DNA of 64,000 bases from Rutpela maculata (Eukaryota > Arthropoda > Insecta > Coleoptera > Cerambycidae): assembly GCA_936432065.2 (NCBI GenBank), contig OW386287.2, positions 72,287,804 through 72,351,803 on the forward strand, given 5' to 3'. Below the pieces are notes generated by a model. It had not been told where the DNA came from. It made no database searches and was given only the letters and a program-made list of their open reading frames with translations. Each line of letters opens with the position of its first letter. Positions within the stretch are counted from its first letter, which is position 1. Of this stretch, positions 11,382 to 23,134 are shown piece after piece. The translations under genes and the position numbers were made by a program.

Positions 11382-12176
11382 ACCGATCTCGTTACTGTCG
11401 GCGATCTCTAAGTTGGTGGAGAAGGTCATCTTGATCAGACTAGACGCTACTCAGGATGAACTTCACATCGACAATGAGTGCCAATTGAGAAAGCCTTCGA
11501 CACCGTATGGATCCCGGATTTACTCCACAAACTAAATTCACTGAACTTTCCGACGCACATCACGAAACTTATTCACTCTTTCCTGTCAATTAGATCGCTA
11601 CAGGTCAGAGTGAATAATAAACTATCAACTCGGCGGGACATTCGCGCGGGCGTCCCCCAGGGGTCGTGCTTGTCTCCAAAACTATACAACCTGTACGTCT
11701 CCGACTTCCCGGAGTTCCCGAATTCGAACCTTGCCAAGTACGCCGACGACACGGCCAAGTACGTGCACTCGCACAACGTACAGGCAGCTAATATGCTGCT
11801 GAAGGCGCACATAGCTCATGCCACGGTGTATTACGACAAGTTTATTCTAGTCATGCACCGCTTCACCGAAAACCGGATTTTAACGCCACTTTCGATCGGG
11901 GGTAGAGAAATTCGAATTAAGCGGTGCGTGAAATATTTGGGATTAAACCTAGACAAACGACTGACGTTCAACATTCACATTAACGAGACGATACGCAAGG
12001 TCTACTCCATGTCCAGGAGTCTGTATCCGCTCCTAGCGCGGAGTAGCGGACTCAACAGGACCAACAAAAAGTTGTTGTATACGATGGTAATCAGGCCGGC
12101 TATCACATACGTGGCGCCGGTGTGGTGCAGCATCCCGGCCACGACAATGCAAAAACTAAAAGTTCTAGAACACAAG
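11382..12176 (+). mobile_element. Jockey-type LINE, 5'-truncated, upstream part
   Basis: Reverse transcriptase sequence starts at about 11478 with EKAFDTVW and continues with IRAGVPQGSCLSP, the catalytic YADD, RCVKYLGLNLD and PVWCSIPATT, ending at VLEHK at 12176 where a DNA transposon begins. The reading frame resumes at 21866. Compared with the paralogue at 49985-51235, about 13 codons after YYDK are deleted near 11843, and the 5' half of the element (ORF1, endonuclease) is missing. The LINE is bounded by GTATTG at 11376-11381 and 22646-22651, which reads as its target duplication. Confidence 0.85.
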
Positions 12177-13325
12177 GGACACCGCACGTTTTATAGGTAA
12201 ATTGGTGACCTGTCAAATTTGATGAATTTTTGATATGTTGTAGTTCAACTGATTCTAAACAATACGTTCCTTTGGCAAAACTACAAATTATGGACACTTT
12301 CTCCGATACATGGCTCCAAAGTCTGGACCTACCCCTCGATACTGTATCAACGATTTCTCAAAACGTACGACAGGTATTGAAATGATAACTGTTGGAAATG
12401 AATAACCAGGCTATTTACCATTATTTGATCTTAGATTGATGTGCCTGCACTTCCGGTTTTGCCGGAAGTGACGTCAAATCAGGTTTGTCGAATGCACAAC
12501 ACCCGTTTACTTCAATTTAATACATCATAAACATAAGTATTAGCTTCCTTAAAACTCACTATATTAGTAAATAAGTAAGTAACGTGCATTGATTGATAGA
12601 ACATTGATGCTAGCTTGATACCGGGTATATCATAATCTTGGTACAAAACAAAGTTGATTTTATTTTTCAAGATATAAAATTGCAATTGTGTCTAGTCAAT
12701 GAAAAGTAATTATCTGTGACACCTTTAAGTAGAGTAGACAGTTTTTGTTTTTGTTTTGTTTAATATTTACTTATCTTAATCATTCATTAATAGAAATCAA
12801 AAAAACTTTCTTTCAAATTAATTAACAAAGAACAGCATCCCTCCTCTAGCACAGTGTCGGAGCCAGCCAGATATACACGGTGCGAGGCGCAATGAAAGGT
12901 TGGATGATCAGATTAAAAACACATTAAAAAATTAACACAAGCTCCATGAGCAGCAAAACGAACTAAATTGTCTATAAAATGAACAAGGTATATAGAAAAA
13001 CTAACTTAAAATAATAATTAATGTATGCAAACAGCGCTAGTGTAAATAAAATATAAAAAGTATAAAGTATTTGACTGTAAGGGAAAAATCACTAGCGATG
13101 CGAAATTTTTTTGTTTAAATTCCTCTGCTGTTCAAAAATAAATTACTAGTAATCATTCTAAAATTGTGGCAATGAATAGGGATTTAAAAGGACAAAAACA
13201 ACGATTCAGAATATAAGTTTCGTGTAAGTAACTCATTTAAATCTAGTCGACTTGTCCATTGCATCACGGTCTCCAGCATCTTCAATTACCTTTAAGCATC
13301 GAAATTAATAAAAAACTGGAACGCG

Positions 13326-13567
13326 AGTTAAGCTGGACAGCTTCCTAGATAAGACAACAGAAACGCTATGTCAGCCATCTCATCCCGCCCACTCCTATGC
13401 TACCAGAGATAATCTCGTCACTTCGTGTCTAACTTTCATACAGTAAACATCAATTATATTCAGTATAATTATTGTCAATTTATTTACGTAAAATAAAAAC
13501 TTTGTAATATTTTTTAACAATTATATATTTTTTTTAAAACTCGTTAAGTCGGCCACGCGGCTTAACT
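13326..13567 (+). repeat. 5' LTR of errantivirus-1
   Basis: 242 bp, starting AGTTAAGCTGG and ending CGGCTTAACT. It has two extra bases (GCTATGTCAG against GCTGTCAG) and small A/T indels relative to the 3' copy. Confidence 0.93.
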
Positions 13568-13588
13568 GGCGCAGTCAACGGTAGGATT
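13567..13588 (+). promoter_or_regulatory. Primer-binding site, serine-tRNA type, with an insertion
   Basis: TGGCGCAGTC is followed by AAC and then GGTAGGAT. Errantivirus-3 has the uninterrupted form at 54881, so this copy carries about three extra bases within the site. The first T is shared with the LTR end. Confidence 0.75.
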
Positions 13589-14188
13589 AATGCCCAAAAG
13601 TTCTCAAAAATCAAAACTTTTGTTCGTACCTACGATTAAGGCATTATTCGAACTTTTCGCAAGTCCATTGGGGACCTGTTCCAGTGAAACCATCAATCCA
13701 TCGAGGATAGTGAGCCATCAGTCAATTGAGGACAACTTAACTGAAGAAAAAAATCATCAATGAAGTCAACTTTAATCACAACTTTAATTTTGTAAGTAAT
13801 ATTGATCAATCCGCTTTTTCCCACCTTACCTTTCCTTCCAAAAAAATTTAATAAACAGATATCATTACCGCCTTTAGAATTTTCATAATAGCATTGGAAA
13901 TTCATCTTCTAATTTTATTTTATTCCTATGATTTTAAGAGTATTGCCTGGATCGAGTAGGGCAAGAAATTAAAATCCAACATAACTGGCTTTATACTAAC
14001 TACCTAGAAAATAAGTTAAACAAAATCTAAAATCCAAAGCCCCGTAGGCAAAATATTCACAGTCTCGCACTAGTGCACGGCCGTACTTTGTACGTCAACC
14101 CTCCCTCGGTCTGAGTAACCGTGAATACAGAGCTTGCAATAAAACGACGATTTTAAAACAAAGTGATATAAAATACTAACACCTTTTA

Positions 14189-15464
14189 ATGAACATTATT
14201 GACGACCTTGTGAATCAATTCGCCAATCTTCAAACCGATACACAAATAGTTATAACAGCCCCTGCAAGACAAGAAACTACCATGACTCTACCACAAATTT
14301 CGGTTCGGGACTACTTGGAATTAATACCCACATTTGATGGACAACCTACCAAACTATCAACATTTATAGAAGCATGTGAAAAGGTTTTCCCACTCATGGC
14401 ACCGAATAATGAGCCCTCCAGAATAACATTCACGATGTTGCACATAAGAAACAAACTGGTAGGAAAAGCTGCAACACTCCTAGCTGCAAGAACTTTTGTG
14501 ACATTCCCCGATTTAAAAAAATTATTGATAAGTCTATTTGGCGACCAGCGTAACGAAGAATCTCTGTTGTCCGACCTCAATACACTGAGACAACAACCGA
14601 GAGAAACGACCTTGCAATTTGCCGATAGATGCATTGATATCAGGTGCTTATTATTGTCAAAATTAACATGCCAAGAATTGGCGGAGGAGATAAGAACAAT
14701 GAAAATCGAATTATATAATAAGTTCACACTAAGAGCATTTTTAACAGGGGTCAACCAACAGCTAAGTCACCTTCTACGCTGCAGACAACCCAAAGATATC
14801 GAAGAAGCTATACACAGAGGAAGAAAATATAAACTACCACCGTTCTAAAATAAATTACACTCCTCAAAATACCGAAGCACAAAATCACAGGCCAAATAAT
14901 ACGCATCAGTTAAGAATAAACCCACCGCAAACACGTGCAATACCGAATAATCAGCAGCAACAGTTAAGAAACTTTCAACAACCCCACAATGCACAAAAAC
15001 ATATATGGCACCAACAACAACACCAACAACACCAACAGTACCAACAATACCAACCCTTCCAACAACAGGCAAATTGGATGAGACCCAATCCGAGGTACTT
15101 TCAGAATCAACCAGGCCCTAGAGAACCGAGGAGCCAACAAAATGTTTTTCTGCCAAAAAACAAACCCATGACAAATGCACCTACACCAATGGAATTAGAT
15201 TCTCGAAGAACACGCATTTCAAACCAAATGCTACAAACTTCGAAATACACACCCCAACAAAATTATAGGAACGAACAACTCCATATGCAACAGTCAGAAG
15301 ACCTAGGACAATTTACGACACCCGAAAATAACTACAACGAAAATTTTGAATATCAAGAAAGTGACGAACCCAACTACGAAGATTATCAAGAATACGACAG
15401 CAACGAACAAGAAAATGTAAATTTTCCGATAGGAGCCTCGGAAATTACAGACGGACAGAACTAA
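14189..15464 (+). pseudogene. gag: Errantivirus-1 gag (one frameshift)
   Basis: The ATG at 14189 opens 219 codons of capsid-like sequence (YLELIPTFDGQP, VGKAATLLAAR, LRQQPRETTLQFADR). The frame then changes near 14835-14850 into a Gln/Asn/Pro-rich region with QQQHQQHQQY, which runs on to the stop at 15464. No CCHC zinc knuckle is visible, unlike the gag of errantivirus-3. Gag would form the particle core. The pol frame follows after a short gap. Confidence 0.8.
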
Positions 15465-15474
15465 TAGAAGTTCA

Positions 15475-18400
15475 TACGTCAACAAACAACCGGTTACCAT
15501 ATATTAAAATACCAGAAATTAATGCACGATTTATGATAGACACTGATTCAACAAAATCATTTATAAATGAACAAATTGCCCGAAGACACTTTCAAAATTA
15601 TATACAGGAGGATCCATTTTGTATTACCACACCACATGATACAACAACTCACCATCACAGTGCTGAAATTCCGATTTCAACCGTTTTCAGGAGACCGGAT
15701 TTTACCCACAAACACTACATTTTTAATTGCAACCCAAATTATGAAGGACTAATAGGACCTTTTAATGAATTTAGAAGCAAAGGTAGACTTCAAACGAGGA
15801 CTATTGATCACCCCAAACACAGAAATTCCTCTGTACATCTGTGGAAGTTTAAAAGTTTCTCAAGACACAAAATCTCAACCAAACACAACGAATAATCAAG
15901 TTATGGAAATTACTGAAACTATACCACCTAGATCAGAGTCAATTATTTCCATCCCTGTGCATACTACTTTGCAACAAGGACTCTTAGAGTATAGAAAATT
16001 CCAGAATAACTTAGAAATACCCGCATCATTTGTCACAGTAAAAAATAATCAGGCACTTACTACAGTAATTAATAATACGGAGGAAACACAGGTTTTAAAA
16101 ATTACAAAACCATTACCTATTACGGAAATTTTACCTCTTGAAGAATTACATCAGACCGAAATAGACACCACAGAAATGGAAATGGACTGTAACGAAATAG
16201 ATAAAATTCAAAAAGAAAACCTGAAAAATCTGAGATTAAATCATTTAAATAAAGAAGAATATCTCGCTATTAGGAATGTGTGCATTGAATATAGAGATAT
16301 TTTTTATAACGAAAAATTACCACTTACATTTAATAATCAGATTAAACATCATATTAGATTAAAGGACGACTATATTTACTAAATCCTACAGGTACCCTCA
16401 AGTACATAAGGAGGAGGTTCAGAAGCAAATTTTTTCTATGCTACAACAGAACATAATAAGACCATCCAGTTCACCGTGGTCAAGCCCCGTCTGGGTCGTG
16501 CCAAAAAAATTGGACAACTCCGGAAAGAGAAAATGGAGAGTCGTGATCGACTATCGGAAACTGAACGAGCATACAATAGATGATAAATACCCTTTGCCGA
16601 ATATCACAGATATTCTGGACAAATTGGGTAGAGCACAATATTTTACATTACTTGACCTCGCCTCTGGTTTTCACCAGGTACAAATGAACCCAGATGACAT
16701 CGAGAAAACGGCGTTTTCTACAGAACAGGGTCATTATGAGTACACCAGGATGCCTTTTGGCTTAAAAGGAGCACCATCCACATTCCAGAGGGTGATGGAC
16801 AATGTTCTAAGGGGAATACAAAATGAAATCTGTTCAGTATACCTCGACGATATAATAATATACTCTGCCAGCCTACAAGAACATATGGAACATTTAAGAA
16901 AAGTGTTCCAACGTTTACGAGAAACACAATTTAAAGTACAACTAGATAAATGCGAGTTCCTAAAAAACGAGGTCGCATATTTAGGCCATATCATAACACC
17001 AGGAGGCGTTTTGCCGAATCCTGATAAAATTAAGGCAGTTCAAAATTACCCCCTGCCTAAGTCAACGAAAGAAATAAAAGGATTCCTAGGACTCGTGGGT
17101 TATTACCGCCGATTTATTCCCAACATGGCACAAACAGTAAAACCAATGACATCAATGCTGAAAAAGAACACAAAATTAGTGCATTCACAAGAATTTATTC
17201 AAGCTTTCGAAACATGCAAAAGACTTTTGACTGAGGCACCGATATTACAATACCCTGACTTTTCGAAACCATTTATTGTAACTATTGATGCTTCGAACGA
17301 AGCTATAGCTAGTATACTCTCACAGGGCATTGTGGGCCAATATTCAACCACGGAACGTGAACTTTTAGCTGTAGTATGGTCCGTAACGAAAATTTTCAGG
17401 CCCTATCTATACGGCCACAAATTCACGATATACACAGATCACCGTCCACTAAAATGGTTGTTTAATTTAAAGGAACCAGCCAATATGAAACTAACTAGGT
17501 GGAAACTAAAGCTAGAGAAATTCGATTATCGAGTGGAGAATAAAAAAGGAAAATCAAACACGAATGCCGATGCATTATCCAGGATCCAAATTCATCCGTT
17601 AGATTCACAATCTTTAGTAGTTAATGCCGATGAAGAACTAGATGCCCTCCTAAGCGAACTTGGAAATACGACAGAAGATCCACGAAATCTATATACGCCC
17701 ACGCCAGACCAAGTCCAACAAAATCTAAACCCGCCTGATCGACCGATACCACCAGTTTCAACAGCACATTCGATAAATGACGAAAACCCTACCGATAGTA
17801 TACCAATACTAGATGAACCCATAAACCCGAAAAGAAACCAAATCCGGATTAAAACTGTTCTTTTAAATCCGAGCGAACCAAAAATTATAAAACAAGGACA
17901 AAAAACGATTATCGAGGACGAAGTACAAGCCGAAACCATAATGGAAGACCTATTTAAATTACTCAGAGATTTTACGACAACAGAACGACAATATTATGTG
18001 TTCACCGACAAAGAAGATACGTATAAAAAACTGTGTGAAACGTATACTACAAAATTTACGGATAACGGACCTATATTGATTAGATGTACTCAAAAATTAA
18101 TCGATGTACTAGAACAAGAAGAACAACTAGGAATAATACGCAACTACCATGAAGGAAAAACCAACCACCGCGGAACAAAAGAAACCATTGCTCGCCTTAA
18201 ACTAAAATACTATTGGCCAAATCTTCAGCGTGATATTGAAGAATTTATCAAAAACTGCGAAATTTGTAAGAGAAGTAAATATGAAAGAGTACCTGAAATT
18301 ATGCCCATGATGTTAATTGAAACTCCAACTAAACCATTCCAAATGTTACACATGGACGCGTTCATTATGGATTAAAAAATATTTTTAACTATTATCGACG

Positions 18401-19181
18401 CTTTCAGCAAACTTGCACAAGCATTTGAAATCCCTGCGAAAACAGCAGTACACATTTCAGAAAAACTTATCACCTATTTCACCTTTTACGGAACACCCGA
18501 AAAAATAATAAGCGACAACGGAAAGGAATTCAATAATAACATAGTGAAAGAACTCCTAAAATTAGGTACATAAAATCGATGTTCACTTTGTAACTATCAG
18601 AAACCCACAAAGTAATGGACTTATGGAAAGAGTTCATTCAACTATACTCAAGCATGTACGAATTTTGAGAAATATCAATAAGGACCCCATATCAGATCTA
18701 ATGAAATATGCACTATTAGCCTATAATAGTTCGATACATTCCGCTACAGGTTTCACACCATTTGAGTTAATTATAGGACACACTGATAATAGAAACCCTT
18801 TCGATATTTATTATAACCAAGATATTTTCAGTAATTACTTAAATGAACACAAAACAAAAATGAAAAGAATTTACGAAACCGTCAATCAGAGAGCAACACA
18901 AGGTAAACAGACCGTCCACCAACGGAGAAATGAAAATGTTGAAGACCCACAAACTACTTTCAAGAAAGGACAAACTGTATATGTCAAAAGTGGATCAGCA
19001 ACCAGACATAAAACTAAAAATCGATACGAAGGACCCTTTCTATCACCTAAATACTGATAATACCTGTGAAATTACTAATGCACGAAATAAAGTAAAAAGA
19101 GTTCATTTAAGAAACTTAAGAAGGCCTATTGTTGCAGATGCATCCCCGTCATCCACGGAGGAGAGCGAGTCAGAAGACTAG
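15475..19181 (+). pseudogene. pol: Errantivirus-1 pol: protease, RT, RNase H, integrase, decayed
   Basis: The protease core reads IDTDS near 15540, where DTG or DSG is needed, so the active-site Gly is replaced by Asp. Frame changes follow near 15760 and 16380. The RT (from 16438) is open and has the YLDD box at 16840-16851. RNase H is open but lacks about 17 residues present in errantivirus-3 just before YSTTERELLAVVW. The integrase zinc domain (HEGKTNHRG, CEICKRSK) is followed by a stop at 18373, more breaks near 18570 and 19055, and a C-terminal end at 19181. The copy cannot make a working polyprotein. Confidence 0.85.
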
Positions 19182-19339
19182 ACAACAACCCAGGACTACT
19201 ACCCCTACCTCTAAGAAAATGTAAAAATATCATTGACAAATGGACAATCGATTTACAACCAATTATGGACGAATATAATAGATTAAAATCAAATATTAAC
19301 GATCTATAAAAAGCCTTAGTACTAGATAAGAGAGAAAAA

Positions 19340-20782
19340 ATGGAAGTTAAGAATTTTGCCATAATTACAGAATTCTTGTTTGATGAAATTAATCGAAAAA
19401 TAAATCAATTAACCCCACAATCCCGATTTAAAAGAGGACTAATCAATGGACTAGGATCAGTCTGGAAATCAATCACTAGTAACCTAGATAACGAAGACGG
19501 AGAAAGAATAGAAGAACATCTAGAAAACTTAGACAAAAATCAACTAACTTTAAAACAAATATTGGAATCCCAAATAACACTTACCACCAAGGCGATAGAA
19601 AAATTCGAATCATCTATAAACAATTTAACCACAAATCAACTTGTACTACGTTCAAGAATTTTACAAATCGAACAAGCACTGAGAGATCAAAAGGTCGAAT
19701 TATATCACAGAATTCAATTCAACACTGCCTATACTCAAATAAATATAATGGCCCAAAGCAATCTACAAATACTGGAAACTCTCGAAGAGGCCGTCACATT
19801 CGCAAAAATTAATGTTATGCATCCATCATTTATTGAACCGGAAGATTTACTAGACCGCCTCTTACAGATAAGCAAATATGTCAATTTACCTTTACCTGTC
19901 GTCAAAGAACAAATCTTAAATTTCGAAGCCCTAATAACTATCAAAGCCTATTGGAAGAAAACAAAACTCAATTTCATCCTAGAAATACCAATAATCGATA
20001 CTATCCAATATAATCTATATCATCTATACTCATGCCCAGTATTACATCAAAATAATACCTTCCAACTAATCATCCCTAACCAAAAATACCTTATCTTATC
20101 CGATCAATATTACAGCTCATCGAACGAACTTTGTAAATTTATAGATAACCACTTTTATTGTAATAACTTAGATTTGATAAATCTAGAAACTAATCAACCA
20201 TGTGAAGTACAACTGTTACTAGCGAAAAGACCATATTCCAATTGTCAGGTCAACCTAATACGATTAACAAGTCACAAAGTGCAAACACTAGAATTCAATC
20301 AATTACTAGTAATAAATCCATCAGATCAGGAAATTAACTTCAACTGCAAAGATCTATCAGAAACAAGAATATTAACGTCACGAACCTATATTATAGTTAA
20401 CCAAAAAAATTGTATAATTCAAATATCTAATCAAAAATTTGCACACATACAGACGGACATATCAAAACAAGGAAATATTTATTTTCCTGAACTAGATTAC
20501 AAAGTAAATGTTTCATATAAATACGAAATCAAAAATATCAGTCTGTCACAAACAAATCTGGACGACTTACATATTATAAAATATAAACTGGAACAAAACA
20601 AACAAAATTTAAATTTTATAGGTTCTACTTCTCACTGGTATCAACCTAGTATTTGGACAATTCTGCTATATGTTAGCCTAATATGTTTTAGTATTTATGT
20701 TATCCGAAGAATACGAAAACGACTTCAAGAATCCAGGGCCAACCCTAAAGAAGAATCGCCTCGAACTTCAGAACAACCCTAA
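19340..20782 (+). pseudogene. env: Errantivirus-1 env, largely open but N-terminally broken
   Basis: 480 codons remain open from the ATG at 19340. A furin-type site RFKR lies at residues 29-32, directly followed by a Gly-rich fusion-peptide-like segment, then heptad-rich sequence, Cys residues in the ectodomain, and a C-terminal membrane span (TILLYVSLICFSIYVI) with a basic tail. These are the parts of errantiviral envelope proteins related to baculovirus F proteins. Env-like sequence continues upstream from about 19175 but is cut by a stop near 19307, so the normal N-terminus with its signal region is lost. It is listed as a pseudogene for that reason. Confidence 0.8.
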
Positions 20783-20792
20783 AGTTCTCTCT

Positions 20793-20803
20793 AAGGGTGG
20801 AGG
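20793..20803 (+). promoter_or_regulatory. Polypurine tract of errantivirus-1
   Basis: AAGGGTGGAGG lies directly before the 3' LTR, where plus-strand DNA synthesis is primed. Confidence 0.8.
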
Positions 20804-21043
20804 AGTTAAGCTGGACAGCTTCCTAGATAAGACAACAGAAACGCTGTCAGCCATCTCATCCCGCCCACTCCTATGCTACCAGAGATAATCTCGTCACTTC
20901 GTGTCTAACTTTCATACAGTAAACATCAATTATATTCAGTATAATTATTGTCAATTTATTTACGTAAAATAAAAACTTTGTAATATTTTTTAACAATTAT
21001 AATTTTTTTTAAAAACTCGTTAAGTCGGCCACGCGGCTTAACT
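20804..21043 (+). repeat. 3' LTR of errantivirus-1
   Basis: 240 bp, matching the 5' LTR with a few differences. Ends GGCTTAACT and is followed by the CGCG duplication. Confidence 0.93.
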
Positions 21044-21865
21044 CGCGCACTCATGTATGTCTGTATATGCGTTCTGATTGCTTTTCTAGGTTTCAAAGTA
21101 AGTCATTCTTATTATAAAACCTAACATACCGCACGTAGGATTTATTTACTGCGTGAATAAGGTTTAGTTAACTTGAAATCAAGTTTTTTTTGGTTAGATT
21201 TTTATTAATGAATGATTAAAATAAGTAAATATTTAAAAAAATAAAAATAATCAGCTATGCAATTTTTGCTAAAAATAATAAAGTTTAATGTATTATAAAT
21301 AAACAAAAACCGCCTATTCTACTTAAAGGCCTCACAGATAATTAGTTTTTATTGACTAGAACAACTGCAATTTAATATCTTGAAAAATAAAATCAACTTT
21401 CTTTTTTGTACCAAGATTATGATGTACCCGGTATCAAGCTAGCATCAATGATCTACCAATCAATGCACGTACTTACTTACTAGTGAATTTTAATTAAGCT
21501 ACTTATGTTTATGATGTATTAAATTGAAGTAAACAGGTGTTGTGCATTCGAAAAACGTGATTTGACGTCACTTCCGGAAAAACCGGAAGTTCAGGCACAT
21601 CAATTTAAGATCAAATAATGGTAAATAGTTTGGTTATTAATTTCCATAATTTCCAGCAGTTATCATTTCAATACCTGCAGTACTTTTTAAGAAATCGTTG
21701 ATACAGTATCGAGATCCAGACGTTGGAGCCATCTATCGGAGAAACTGTCCATAATTTGAAGTTTTGCCAAAGGAACTTATTGTTTAGAATCATTTTAACT
21801 ACAACATATCAAAAATTCATCAAATTTGACAGGGCACCAATTTACCTATAAAACGTACGGTGTCC

Positions 21866-22645
21866 TTTATGCGCCTCATTTCAGACTCTGATAGGTACAC
21901 CTTCCTCTTTGCACGTTGCCACGACATAACCCCACTAGCGGACTACGTCCAAGAAACGTCTCAAAAATTTTATCAGTTCAAACTTGACGGTAGCCCGCTT
22001 ACCTGCAATATTACCCGAATCAGACAGCATAATGCCATACTTTTCGACATCATACACCCCCTACCATACCAGACGTGTTGCGTATCTTCCGACAGCTAAC
22101 CTAGCTTCACTTCTTTCTACGACAACTTACCTCTACACCCGATTCTGATCTTTCCTCAACTTTACATCTTTCCAATCTCTCTTTTTCACCTTTCATGTTT
22201 GTACAATTTTGTTCTTTTACCTTTTTTTGTTGTTTTTGTTCCCTTTTTGTCTTTCTAAATCCTCTTTAGGCCGAAAACTTATCTAAATTTTCTAAACCAC
22301 AATTTATTTCTACCCTACCTTCCCTGTCGGGGATCGGACCACAAGGTCGTCATTTGTTCGAACGGGTTTTTTCGTTTAGTTGTGTTTCCCGTATCAGTGT
22401 TGTGTTTATTTTAAAATTATTTTTAATTTTAAAAATTGTAACCTAGCTTTTAAGTCTGCCTGCGGCAGATAGGTGCTGCTAGCCCCTCCTCGAATTTACT
22501 TCCAAGTCGAACCGGACCTACCCCGCCCAGCCTCACACCCGCCTCGGCGATGTTCGCCGTGGTTGTCTGGCTGGTTCCGGGCTAGGATCCGGCGAAGCAT
22601 ATATATTTGTACATAAATGTCAAATAAAATAAATATTGCATTATT
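21866..22645 (+). mobile_element. Jockey-type LINE, downstream part with 3' UTR
   Basis: The LINE frame resumes with FMRLISDSDRYTF and continues to DIIHPLPYQT, stopping at 22099. The 3' UTR contains a GC-rich block (22500-22590: GTTGTCTGGCTGGTTCCGGG) that recurs in reverse complement at 49985-50080, which confirms the family. The tail reads CAAATAAAATAAATATTGC, followed by the GTATTG duplication. Confidence 0.85.
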
Positions 22646-22690
22646 GTATTGTCGACTTACAAATCGGGAAGTCGGCGGTTCGATCCCTAC
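22646..22690 (+). repeat. tRNA-derived SINE head, right piece (B box)
   Basis: GGTTCGATCCC at 22677-22687 is a canonical B box. Its A box is at 11359-11376. With the LINE removed, they form one tRNA-like unit. It could in principle be a disrupted tRNA gene, but the acceptor arms do not pair, so a SINE is more likely. Confidence 0.6.
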
Positions 22691-23134
22691 TCATTCCTCA
22701 GAGATGTACAAATATTGTTCAAGGTTGTGATATTTGAACATCCCTCGGCTGCACGCTGGATACACTTTGAACCAAAAACCAACTTCCATCTGATGTCCTG
22801 TATGTCCATCGAGGACGTCCTTCAGATATCCATAGGGCAATGTTGTCCTATTAGAGTATATATCCTCAATTATAAATATATAGTTATCCCAAAAGACACA
22901 AATGTAAGCTTGTTAATGTTGAGAAAGTTATGTAATGCTCAGTACCGGTTTTAGATATAAATTTCCCCTAGGCCCAGGTCAATTTTACGCCCCCCCTCCC
23001 GCTTACTATTAGTTTATGGACAAGGGACAAAAACTTTTTTAGTCCGGAAAAATTTTTGAAGAGCGGGGGGGGGGGTGAAAGCCAAAAAAAACTTTTTTGC
23101 CCGAAAAAAAAAAATTTTAAGAACGGGGGCGTAA
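22691..23134. other. Gene-free stretch with G-runs
   Basis: Contains GTACCGGTTTTAGATATAAA and several poly-G and poly-C tracts (22980-23130) with two ACTTTTTT(A/G) blocks in direct repeat. This looks like an old hAT-like non-autonomous fragment, but no ends were found. Confidence 0.35.

Larger units (their letters stand above)
13326..21043 (+). mobile_element. Errantivirus-1: LTR retroelement with env, decayed
   Basis: A 7.7-kb provirus-like element: 5' LTR, serine-tRNA-type primer site, gag, pol, env, polypurine tract, 3' LTR. The termini AGTTAAGC and GGCTTAACT are inverted, and CGCG flanks both sides (13322-13325, 21044-21047), a 4-bp duplication of alternating pyrimidine-purine type. The two LTRs differ by a few bases and small indels. 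Gag has one and pol several frame breaks, while env retains a long open frame. Inserted in the centre of Spy-like element 1. Confidence 0.92.
12177..21865. mobile_element. Spy-like DNA transposon 1 (long TIRs, no TSD), carrying errantivirus-1
   Basis: The ends GGACACCGCACGTTTTATAG and its near-perfect reverse complement form TIRs of about 640-675 bp (12177-12815 and 21190-21865), roughly 90% alike. The left flank is AAG and the right flank is TTT, with no duplication: joining the flanks restores the LINE codons K-F-M seen uninterrupted in the paralogue near 50760, where the site reads AAATTT. Without the virus (13326-21043 plus its 4-bp duplication) the element is about 1.97 kb. No transposase was found in the unique centre (12816-13321, 21048-21189), so it is non-autonomous. 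Insertion between AAA and TTT without TSD is the property reported for Spy transposons. Confidence 0.8.
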
